A DNA stretch of 5,050 bases. Origin: Peptococcaceae bacterium UBA3937. GTDB lineage: Bacteria; Bacillota; Peptococcia; DRI-13; DTU073. The position numbers were made by a program, and so were the translations under genes. Location of the stretch: assembly GCA_002385735.1 (NCBI GenBank), contig DGEB01000066.1, forward strand, positions 327 through 5,376, given 5' to 3'. Positions 1 to 5,050 of this stretch are shown here, in pieces. Positions within the stretch are counted from its first letter, which is position 1. Each line of letters begins with the position of its first letter. Below the pieces are notes generated by a model. The model was not told where the DNA came from. It saw only the letters and a program-made list of their open reading frames with translations, and did not search any database.

Positions 1-236
1 AGTTGCATTTGCGCGGTATGACCGTGGACGAAGCGGTGCTGGAAGCGGAAAAATACCTGGATGACGCTTTTCTTGCCGGACTGCCCCAGGTTTACCTGAT
101 TCACGGGAAAGGGACCGGGACTTTGCGCAAGGCGATTACCGCACTGCTGAAAAGGCACCGTTTTGTGGCTTCCTATCGGCTGGGAGACTATCATGAAGGT
201 GGAGCAGGCGTTACGGTCGTGGAATTGAAAAAATAA
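1..236 (+). CDS. mutS2: MutS2 C-terminal Smr domain (5'-truncated gene)
   Basis: Only the last 77 or so codons are present; the reading frame is open to the left edge, so the ATPase and clamp parts of the protein lie outside the window. What is seen is a complete Smr domain: an LHLRG block at the very start (positions 3-17), a helix rich in Glu and Ala, the glycine-rich HGKGTG loop (about 102-119), a basic helix (LLKRHRF) and the closing GGAGVTVVEL strand. From family knowledge, MutS2 is a MutS homologue lacking the mismatch-recognition domain; its Smr domain has nuclease activity, and the protein has been linked to suppression of recombination and to rescue of collided ribosomes. The usual family motif is LDLRG; here the Asp codon is CAT (His). 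The Smr-MutS2 assignment is firm, although a stand-alone Smr protein cannot be strictly excluded because the upstream part is missing. The gene converges on the pbp gene and is followed by a shared hairpin. Confidence 0.9.
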   Translation, partial: LHLRGMTVDEAVLEAEKYLDDAFLAGLPQVYLIHGKGTGTLRKAITALLKRHRFVASYRLGDYHEGGAGVTVVELKK

Positions 237-282
237 GCTTGAAAAAGCAGGCTTCGGAAAACCGTAAAGCAACCGTAAAAGT

Positions 283-330
283 GAAAAAGGGAATGTCCCG
301 CAAAATTCTTCGGGGCACTCCCTTGTTTCT
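283..330. terminator. Probable bidirectional terminator between mutS2 and pbp
   Basis: The arms at 287-300 and 311-324 pair over 14 positions with one A-C mismatch and one G-T wobble, around a 10-nt loop. On the plus strand the stem is followed by a T-rich run (TTGTTTCTT); on the minus strand it is followed by TTTTT (complement of 284-288, partly within the stem). It lies 50 nt past the mutS2 stop and about 87 nt past the pbp stop, between convergent genes, which is where a shared Rho-independent terminator is expected. No folding energy was calculated. Confidence 0.8.
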
Positions 331-343
331 TATGTTGATGTTT

Positions 344-384
344 TTGCGCATTATTTAACGGGTTCAGCAAAGTAGTTGCGCATT
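344..384. repeat. Pair of 9-bp direct repeats (TTGCGCATT)
   Basis: TTGCGCATT occurs at 344-352 and again at 376-384, 32 bp apart start to start, or about three helical turns. Each copy has the palindromic core TGCGCA and is followed by AT-rich sequence. The copies lie in the 3' untranslated region of the leftward pbp gene. The spacing would suit a pair of protein-binding sites, but there is no promoter here for them to control, so this may be chance. Confidence 0.3.
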
Positions 385-411
385 TTTAAGTAATGTTTAG
401 CCCTGTTTTGC

Positions 412-3219
412 TCAGAGCATCGCTGCCGCCTCGTTGGAAACGGGGCTGGTATCATTGGTCATTAAATCGATGCCGATGATTTTGTAATAATAGGTTTTGT
501 CATCTTCAACGTCCGTGTCGATCCATTCCGTGTCCAGGATGTTTTCATTGCTGGCGATTTGGTGGGCGCTGTCGGGTTCAAAAGCAGGGCTTTCGGAACG
601 GTACAGGTAGTATACGATCGGGCGTTCATCGGAAACCGAAGTCCAGGTAAGCCTTACCGCCGGACGATTACGGACGCGGATTCTTTCCGCACGCAAATAG
701 GGAGCTTTGAGCCGTGCCACCTGGGGCATCAGATTAATGGTAATTTCATTGGAAGTAATCGAGCTGTTATCACGGTTGCGGGCCACAACACGGTAGTAGA
801 TGTGCTCGGCTGAAGCAGGTAGATTCTGGTCTTGCCAGTTGTTGCTACTGCTTACTTCGGCGATGCGGTTTTCGGAGACCAGGGACACCGGTGAGGAGCT
901 AGAACGGTAGATTTCATAATAGGTGTCCGGCCCCACATCGGAGAATTGCCAGCTCAGGTGGACCGAACGCACATTTCCGCGTTGGTCTGTTTCCGTGGTG
1001 CTATGCAGGAATAGTGGTGTGTCGGGATTAGCAATGACACTGCCGCCATGAATCGGGCAATGTTCCCGGGGGACTTCTTCGGCCGCATCACTGGGCGGGA
1101 TGTTCCCCGTCCAGGGAACCGGTCTTTTGAGATAAATCCCGGTGACCGGGAAAGGACAGCGGTCGGTAAGCAGTTTTCCTGATTCGGCGCAAACGGGTGT
1201 TTCTACCCAGACGTTGGAGACTTCCGTGGGCAAATAGGCGCTGTTGAATTTCTCCGCCACCCGGTATTTGGCCGGGGTATAAGCTGAAGGCAACAAGCCG
1301 GATTTGTAATCAACCACCACGGTGCTAATGTTATCCGGCACTTTGAAGCTGCTGGGGGGGAGGTCACGGTGGGCGACTTCCATGACTTTTTTCCAGATGG
1401 GGGCGCCGTAATTGCCGCCATAAACGCTGCTCATGTTTTCTTTCTTATCGTAGCCTAGCCATACGCTGCAGACCAGATCGGGCGTATAGCCCACAAACCA
1501 GGCGTCCACGTTATAGGAAGTGGTGCCCGTTTTCCCGGCTACCGGGCGGTCGGGCATTTTGGCCCTGGTTCCGGTTCCGGAGTTAACCACCGTTTGGAGC
1601 ATATCATTCATTAAATAGGCGGTTTGCGGGCTCATGACCACTTTTTTGCTAATTTTGTTTTCATAGATGATATTGCCGTCTTTATCCTCAATGCGGCGAA
1701 TCGCGTAGGGCTTGACATAAATTCCCTCATTGGCAAAGGCTCCATAAGCGGCCGTTAGTTCCAAGGGGGAAACCCCTTTCGTTAATCCGCCTAAAGCGAG
1801 GGAGAGGGTCATGTCGTTGGCCGGGCCGCTTTCCACTAAGCTGGTAATGCCCAGGGACTTGGCAAAATTGAAGCCTTCGGCAACGCCGATGCGTTGCAGC
1901 ATTTTCACGGCTACCGTGTTGACGGAATACTGAATAGCTGTGCGCATACTGATTAAACCACGGTAGTAGTTGTCATAGTTGACAAAGGTTTTGCTCCCTT
2001 GGCCACTATCATACTGTTCCGGGTAATCATCAAGGACCGTTGCCGGACCATACCCTTTTTCCAGCGCCGGGCCATAGACGGCAACTGGTTTCATCGCAGA
2101 GCCGGGTTGACGAGTGGCGTGGACAGCCCGGTTGAATTGTCTTTCCCCTTGCTGGTTCCGACCGCCGATCAGGGACCGGATGCCACCGGTATGCGGGTCT
2201 AAGACCACCAAGGCGGATTGCACGATTTTACCGTCCTTTCCGGACGGGAAGTTTTTGTCGTCCGCATAGACGGCTTCGGCTGTTTCCTGAGTTTTGGTGT
2301 CCATGGTGGTGTAGATGCGGTAACCGGCGGTATACAATACCGATAAATCATCGTCATCTAATTTTAATTTTTCGGCGGCTTCTTCAATAACGTAGTCGAC
2401 GAAGGATTGGAAACGGTAGTCGTTGGGCTTAAGTCCCACCAGGTTGAAGGGTTCTTCTTTTGCTTGCTCAGCTTCTTCTTTGGTAATAAAGCTCATTTTG
2501 ACCATTTCGTTCAGGACGAGAGCCCGCCGTTGCTTCGCCTTCTCGGGATTAGTATATGGTGAATACCGTCCCGGAGCGTTAACCACCCCGGCCAACATGG
2601 CTGCTTCGGCGAGGGTAAGGTCTTTGGCATCTTTGCCGAAATAAAGCTGGGAGGCGGTTTGCAAGCTCCAGGTGCCATGGCCGTAACAAATGTTGTTTAG
2701 ATAAAAGGCGAGGATCTGTTCTTTCGAATACTTGGCTTCTAATTGCAGGGCGATATAAAGCTCCTGGATTTTCCGTCGCATTTTCTTTTCCGGGTTTTTC
2801 AAAATCGCGTTTTTCACTAGTTGTTGCGTGATAGTACTGGCTCCTTCGGAACCATAACCTTCCTTTATATTCGCGATAATCGCGCCGCCCAAACGGTACA
2901 AATCAACGCCGATGTGTTTTTCAAACCGTTGGTCTTCAATGGCGATAATTGCCTGCTTCATTACTTCGGGGATTTCGGTTTGACTCAGTTCAATGCGCTT
3001 TTTTTCGGTCCGGAGCGCCATTACTTCTTTGTCATCTTTATCGTAAATTTGGCTGGATAGCTCACCGGTAATATTGTCCAAATCGTAGCTGGGCAGGGTT
3101 CGCAGAGCGCCAAATACAAATCCGAAACCGGCACCAATGATAATGAAGGAAAGGATCAGAAAAAGTAGTTGGAACAGGCGAAGATATTTTAACTTGGTAC
3201 GGTGTTTTCGTTCTGCCAT
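412..3219 (-). CDS. Class A penicillin-binding protein, PBP1A family, with tandem C-terminal fibronectin-III-like domains
   Basis: This bifunctional peptidoglycan synthase polymerises lipid II into glycan strands and cross-links the stem peptides outside the cytoplasmic membrane. Order of parts: short basic cytoplasmic tail (1-12); one membrane anchor (about 14-38); GT51 glycosyltransferase (about 55-235) with EDQRF (catalytic Glu95), GASTITQQLVKN (126-137), RKIQE (second Glu153), YLNN (173-176) and LTLAEAAMLAG (201-211); transpeptidase (about 333-615) with SAMK (nucleophile Ser374), SVN (432-434) and KTGT (563-566). A linker with Cys677, Cys688 and Cys721 follows, then two fibronectin-III-like repeats (about 735-830 and 838-933), each with a YYxIYRS- or YYLYRS-type strand and a late YYR or YYK strand. 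All catalytic motifs are intact and the length (935 aa) suits a class A PBP with an added tail. The ATG is supported by GGAGGTGG (3224-3231) 4 nt upstream and a promoter just beyond. The gene appears monocistronic. It resembles ponA or mrcA products, but I do not assign a symbol because paralogues are common. Confidence 0.96.
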   Translation of the reverse strand: MAERKHRTKLKYLRLFQLLFLILSFIIIGAGFGFVFGALRTLPSYDLDNITGELSSQIYDKDDKEVMALRTEKKRIELSQTEIPEVMKQAIIAIEDQRFEKHIGVDLYRLGGAIIANIKEGYGSEGASTITQQLVKNAILKNPEKKMRRKIQELYIALQLEAKYSKEQILAFYLNNICYGHGTWSLQTASQLYFGKDAKDLTLAEAAMLAGVVNAPGRYSPYTNPEKAKQRRALVLNEMVKMSFITKEEAEQAKEEPFNLVGLKPNDYRFQSFVDYVIEEAAEKLKLDDDDLSVLYTAGYRIYTTMDTKTQETAEAVYADDKNFPSGKDGKIVQSALVVLDPHTGGIRSLIGGRNQQGERQFNRAVHATRQPGSAMKPVAVYGPALEKGYGPATVLDDYPEQYDSGQGSKTFVNYDNYYRGLISMRTAIQYSVNTVAVKMLQRIGVAEGFNFAKSLGITSLVESGPANDMTLSLALGGLTKGVSPLELTAAYGAFANEGIYVKPYAIRRIEDKDGNIIYENKISKKVVMSPQTAYLMNDMLQTVVNSGTGTRAKMPDRPVAGKTGTTSYNVDAWFVGYTPDLVCSVWLGYDKKENMSSVYGGNYGAPIWKKVMEVAHRDLPPSSFKVPDNISTVVVDYKSGLLPSAYTPAKYRVAEKFNSAYLPTEVSNVWVETPVCAESGKLLTDRCPFPVTGIYLKRPVPWTGNIPPSDAAEEVPREHCPIHGGSVIANPDTPLFLHSTTETDQRGNVRSVHLSWQFSDVGPDTYYEIYRSSSSPVSLVSENRIAEVSSSNNWQDQNLPASAEHIYYRVVARNRDNSSITSNEITINLMPQVARLKAPYLRAERIRVRNRPAVRLTWTSVSDERPIVYYLYRSESPAFEPDSAHQIASNENILDTEWIDTDVEDDKTYYYKIIGIDLMTNDTSPVSNEAAAML

Positions 3220-3247
3220 AAAGCCACCTCCAGTTTCTACTTGCCCT

Positions 3248-3276
3248 ATTATAACATATTCGTATGATAATTTTAA
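3248..3276 (-). promoter_or_regulatory. SigA-type extended -10 promoter for the pbp gene
   Basis: Read on the minus strand there is a perfect TATAAT (complement of 3248-3253), preceded by TG one base upstream (extended -10), then a 17-bp spacer and a TTAAAA -35 box (complement of 3271-3276, 4 of 6 matches to TTGACA). The predicted start point is near 3241, giving a leader of only about 20 nt that contains the Shine-Dalgarno site at 3224-3231. This suggests ordinary vegetative expression with no long regulated leader. Confidence 0.75.
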
Positions 3277-3519
3277 ATATACAATAGTGTAGCAGGGCTG
3301 AGGATAAAGGAGCAGTTTTCCCGAAATAATTCGGCAGGCACTTTTTTTAATAGTTGCTCATATACTTTCTTAAGTAATGAAGCTAGATTCAATGATGGGA
3401 AGCAAATAATTCTGTAGTTCAGCAGGGCGGTGGGATCCGTTAAACGCAGCAGAGGAGTATTCGGAATGTTTGTTAATGTTTTTTGAGGAGAAAGCTATTT
3501 TAAGTGAGGATGGAGAGAA
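3277..3519. other. Divergent intergenic region between pbp and yunB
   Basis: About 240 bp with no convincing gene. It holds a short hairpin (CCGAA at 3321-3325, loop ATAA, TTCGG at 3330-3334) followed 7 nt later by a run of seven T (3342-3348); the gap makes it a poor terminator. A plus-strand frame is open from 3277 to the TAG at 3415-3417 but has no ATG, GTG or TTG start with a ribosome-binding site. Nearer to yunB are a very short open frame (3466-3486) with a good Shine-Dalgarno site and a second purine-rich site (GAGGAG, 3485-3490). No known riboswitch or RNA family was recognised. Confidence 0.5.
3338..3366 (+). promoter_or_regulatory. Candidate SigE-like sporulation promoter for yunB
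   Basis: CATATACT at 3359-3366 matches the mother-cell SigE -10 consensus CATACANT at all but one fixed position. Fourteen bases upstream is GCACTTT (3338-3344), which matches 5 of 7 positions of the KMATATT -35 consensus. From family knowledge, yunB in Bacillus subtilis is transcribed by SigE, so the expectation fits. The predicted start near 3373 would give a leader of almost 150 nt, which is long, so another promoter closer to the gene is possible. Confidence 0.35.
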
Positions 3520-4224
3520 GTGAGACTTATGTCACCGGTGTATAAACGATGGTATAAAACAAGAGGCGGGTTAAAACGGGGGCTCATCGTTATTCCCCGG
3601 GGATTTTTGCTTGTTTTGTGCTTGTTGTTGGGTATCCTGTATTGTTTTTGGACCATCGACCGGAATTTAAAACCCACCATTATTCAGATTGCCGATGCGC
3701 GAGCTCACTTAATTGCGACGGAAGCGATCAACCAAGCTTTATATGAAAAAGTCCTGTATAATACCGATTACGAGGATTTGGTGACGATTCACAAAGATGC
3801 TGACCAAAAGGTCACCCTGATGCAGGCTAACACGATGAAGATCAGCCGGATTGTTTCCGAAGCGAGTATGGCGATTAAAGAAATTTTACGGAATTTAGAA
3901 GGAGAAGTATTTAAAATCCCGTTAGGGCAAGCCTTAGGAAGCGCTCTTCTCGCAAACTACGGCCCTAAAATCAACGTCAAGATCTTGCCGGTAGGGGCGG
4001 TGAAGGTGTCTTTTGACGATCGTTTTCTGGAAGCAGGCATTAATCAAGTCCGCCATCTGCTCTATTTGGATATCCAAACAACGGTGAAAGTAGTTGTTCC
4101 GTTAGTTTCCGAACATGTGGCCGTCAAACATCAAATCCCGATCGCCGAAACCATTATTGTCGGTGCTGTGCCGGATACTTATGTGGGGCTTAATAAGGAT
4201 ACTTTAATAGGAGAAAATGATTAA
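3520..4224 (+). CDS. yunB: Sporulation protein YunB
   Basis: A 234-residue protein with a basic N-terminus (1-20), a single membrane segment at about 28-46 and the rest predicted to lie outside the cytosol. Family signatures visible: IDRNLKPTIIQIADARA followed by ATEAIN (the juxtamembrane block), NTMKISRI (104-111), the highly conserved IPLGQALGSALLANYGPKI block (133-151), then AGINQVRH (172-179) and the end block VPLVSEHVAV...PIAETIIVGAVPDTYV. In B. subtilis YunB is a mother-cell sporulation protein needed for normal spore formation; its biochemical activity is not established. Length is close to the family (about 250 aa). The GTG at 3520 is the first start after an in-frame TGA at 3505 and has GAGGA (3506-3510) 9 nt upstream; an ATG at 3529 is a possible alternative, giving 231 aa. 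It is divergent from pbp and probably a single-gene unit, since a hairpin and an AT-rich spacer follow it. Confidence 0.93.
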   Translation: MRLMSPVYKRWYKTRGGLKRGLIVIPRGFLLVLCLLLGILYCFWTIDRNLKPTIIQIADARAHLIATEAINQALYEKVLYNTDYEDLVTIHKDADQKVTLMQANTMKISRIVSEASMAIKEILRNLEGEVFKIPLGQALGSALLANYGPKINVKILPVGAVKVSFDDRFLEAGINQVRHLLYLDIQTTVKVVVPLVSEHVAVKHQIPIAETIIVGAVPDTYVGLNKDTLIGEND

Positions 4225-4260
4225 AAAACTAATGAGCCAAGGATTCCTTGACTCATTTCA
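4223..4260. terminator. Hairpin after yunB, with its T-run on the minus strand
   Basis: AATGAG (4231-4236) pairs with CTCATT (4252-4257), and CAAGG (4238-4242) pairs with CCTTG (4246-4250), with one C-A mismatch and a 3-nt loop. It begins 6 nt after the yunB stop and probably ends the yunB message. On the plus strand only three T follow the stem (ATTTCAT), so termination would be weak. On the minus strand the stem is followed by AGTTTTTTAA, a much better terminator for leftward transcription, although no leftward gene is seen to its right. Confidence 0.6.
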
Positions 4261-4308
4261 TCGATATAGACAGTTTATTCTAAGTTCAGACCGTAGTATC
4301 ATTATTAT

Positions 4309-4326
4309 TGATATAATTAATTATAT
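4309..4326 (+). promoter_or_regulatory. Extended -10 promoter inside a 16-bp palindrome, upstream of the hydrolase
   Basis: TATAAT at 4312-4317 is a perfect -10 box preceded by TG one base upstream (4309-4310). No good -35 lies at 16-18 bp (GACCGT at 17 bp), so activity would depend on the extended -10 or an activator. The -10 lies in the perfect palindrome of 4311-4326, so TATAAT is also present on the minus strand (complement of 4320-4325). The predicted rightward start is near 4324, about 58 nt before the hydrolase ATG. Confidence 0.45.
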
Positions 4327-4331
4327 ATTTA

Positions 4332-4348
4332 GCGATGATATGTATCGC
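4332..4348. repeat. Inverted repeat GCGAT-N7-ATCGC
   Basis: GCGAT (4332-4336) and ATCGC (4344-4348) form 5-bp arms separated by 7 bp, directly downstream of the predicted start point of the hydrolase promoter. That position would suit a repressor operator or a small 5' hairpin. The arms are short, so confidence is limited. Confidence 0.3.
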
Positions 4349-4381
4349 AACGATCAATTATGATAAGTGTGGGATGATGAG

Positions 4382-4930
4382 ATGTCGGAGTATACCGTTG
4401 TGGCTTTAGGCGATTCGATCACTTATGGCTTTCCCTTTACCCCGCAGGAATCCTGGGTGGAGATCCTCCGCAAGGAAACAGGCTGGACGGTAATTAACGC
4501 CGGTGTTTCCGGGGATACTTTGGGGGATATGGCGGCTCGTTTGCCCGAAGACGTATTGGCCTGTCATCCTGATGTGGTCATCCTGCTGGGGGGAACCAAT
4601 GATGTCTACCAGGGCATCAGCATGGCCCGTATGGAGCAAAACTTTTTACGGATTTTGGAGGCCCTGGATAAACAGCAAATTAAAGTCTGGCTCGGTTTGC
4701 CCTTGCCGGTAGACGACTATGCGGAAAGGCAGCTCTCCGTCTGGCGGGAGTGGTTAAGGGCTTTTGGTCAACTAAAGAAGCTGATGGTCATTGACTTTTA
4801 TCAGGATTTTTTGACGGAAGGTGGTGCCGTGCGGAGCAACCTCTTCCTGGACGGCGTTCACCCCACCAGGGAAGGGTACCAAGTCATGGGGCAACGGATC
4901 CTGAAAAACATTGCACCATCAATCGGTTAA
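4382..4930 (+). CDS. SGNH/GDSL-family hydrolase (probable cytoplasmic esterase or lysophospholipase-like)
   Basis: An 182-residue single-domain serine hydrolase. Counted from the ATG at 4382, all four family blocks are present: block I ALGDSITYG with the nucleophile Ser12; block II NAGVSGDT with the oxyanion-hole Gly44; block III GGTND with Asn73; block V LDGVHPT with Asp157 and His160 completing the triad. The spacing closely matches E. coli thioesterase I/lysophospholipase (TesA), but there is no signal peptide, so this enzyme should be cytoplasmic. The family cleaves esters and thioesters of lipids, acylated sugars and similar molecules; the substrate cannot be read from the sequence. An in-frame GTG at 4367 would add five residues, but nothing like a ribosome-binding site precedes it, whereas GGGA (4371-4374) lies 7 nt before the ATG, so the ATG is preferred. 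It has its own likely promoter and is not clearly co-transcribed with yunB. Confidence 0.92.
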   Translation: MSEYTVVALGDSITYGFPFTPQESWVEILRKETGWTVINAGVSGDTLGDMAARLPEDVLACHPDVVILLGGTNDVYQGISMARMEQNFLRILEALDKQQIKVWLGLPLPVDDYAERQLSVWREWLRAFGQLKKLMVIDFYQDFLTEGGAVRSNLFLDGVHPTREGYQVMGQRILKNIAPSIG

Positions 4931-4937
4931 AAAGCTA

Positions 4938-4967
4938 TTGACAGCCCGAAGCAGGGTATGCTAATAT
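4938..4967 (+). promoter_or_regulatory. Strong SigA-type promoter firing out of the right edge
   Basis: A perfect -35 TTGACA (4938-4943), an 18-bp spacer and TAATAT (4962-4967), preceded by TG one base upstream (4959-4960), then an A-run. The -35 begins 7 nt past the hydrolase stop. The predicted start is near 4974. Its strength and layout recall promoters of rRNA or tRNA operons and other highly expressed genes of Firmicutes, but the controlled gene is beyond the window. GACAGC (4940-4945) and GCTGTC (4974-4979) form an inverted repeat around the -10 region. Confidence 0.7.
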
Positions 4968-5050
4968 AAAAAAGCTGTCGAATGAAGCGATGCAAAGCAC
5001 TATCCACACAAGAGGGAAACAGGAACGAAAAATTCCAAAAGAAACCTGGT
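4968..5050 (+). other. Leader region downstream of the strong promoter, cut by the window edge
   Basis: No gene can be assigned. Two plus-strand frames starting at ATG 4982 and ATG 4990 stay open to the edge, but neither has a Shine-Dalgarno site, so they are probably not translated. A small inverted repeat, GGAA (5022-5025) with TTCC (5032-5035), is present. The segment is most simply the 5' leader of the next transcription unit. Confidence 0.4.

Noticed and set aside
259..280. Direct repeat AACCGTAAA (260-268 and 271-279) as the start of a CRISPR or satellite array
   Set aside because: Only two 9-bp copies 11 bp apart in an intergenic spacer; no further copies or regular spacers.
559..813. 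Plus-strand open frame within the pbp gene
   Set aside because: Lies wholly opposite the fibronectin-III region of the pbp gene, has no ribosome-binding site and no recognisable domain; it is a shadow of the real gene.
1203..1421. Minus-strand open frame overlapping pbp in another frame
   Set aside because: Same strand but a different frame from an intact, motif-rich coding sequence; composition (many Pro, Ser, Lys) is typical of a shifted frame.
1999..3060. Three plus-strand open frames opposite the pbp catalytic domains
   Set aside because: All are antisense to conserved PBP motifs and show no family features.
3321..3348. Hairpin plus T7 as a Rho-independent terminator
   Set aside because: The stem is only 5 bp and is separated from the T-run by 7 nt; no gene ends upstream on the plus strand.
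3504..3545. Short frame GTG 3504 / ATG 3510 overlapping the yunB start
   Set aside because: Spacing from the nearest Shine-Dalgarno (GAGGAG, 3485-3490) is too long (13-19 nt), and the frame is only 11-13 codons.
3495..3680. Minus-strand open frame opposite the yunB start
   Set aside because: Antisense to the yunB membrane segment, with no recognisable features.
4406..4712. Open frames on both strands inside the hydrolase gene
   Set aside because: Overlap conserved SGNH blocks II and III of an intact coding sequence; shadows.

Overview
The window reads as a piece of a low-to-mid GC, spore-forming, Gram-positive-type Firmicute chromosome (Clostridia or a related class; the exact lineage cannot be read from the sequence). 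The evidence is a MutS2-type Smr domain, a bifunctional PBP1A-family enzyme with a fibronectin-III tail, a YunB-family sporulation protein, purine-rich Shine-Dalgarno sites and SigA-like promoters. No mobile element, CRISPR array, tRNA or rRNA body is visible.

Layout from left to right: (1) the 3' end of a rightward mutS2 gene, holding only the Smr nuclease domain; (2) a convergent intergenic region with a hairpin that has T-runs on both sides and probably terminates both mutS2 and the leftward gene beyond it; (3) a long leftward gene for a class A penicillin-binding protein (935 aa), with its own extended -10 promoter and strong ribosome-binding site just upstream; (4) a divergent intergenic region of about 300 bp with the pbp promoter, a short hairpin and a candidate sporulation (SigE-like) promoter facing right; (5) yunB, rightward, a membrane-anchored sporulation protein; (6) an AT-rich spacer with a hairpin whose T-run faces left, a 16-bp palindrome containing a perfect -10 box, and a second inverted repeat; (7) a rightward cytoplasmic SGNH/GDSL hydrolase; (8) a strong promoter with a consensus -35 just past the hydrolase stop, firing into sequence beyond the right edge.

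Functionally these look like mostly independent transcription units, not one pathway. PBP1A builds peptidoglycan, YunB acts during spore formation, MutS2 acts on recombination intermediates or stalled ribosomes, and the hydrolase has an unknown ester substrate. I did not find a convincing undescribed system. The points most worth a second look are the LHLR variant of the MutS2 LDLR motif, the leftward-facing terminator and palindromic -10 after yunB (possible small RNA), and the strong promoter cut by the right edge.
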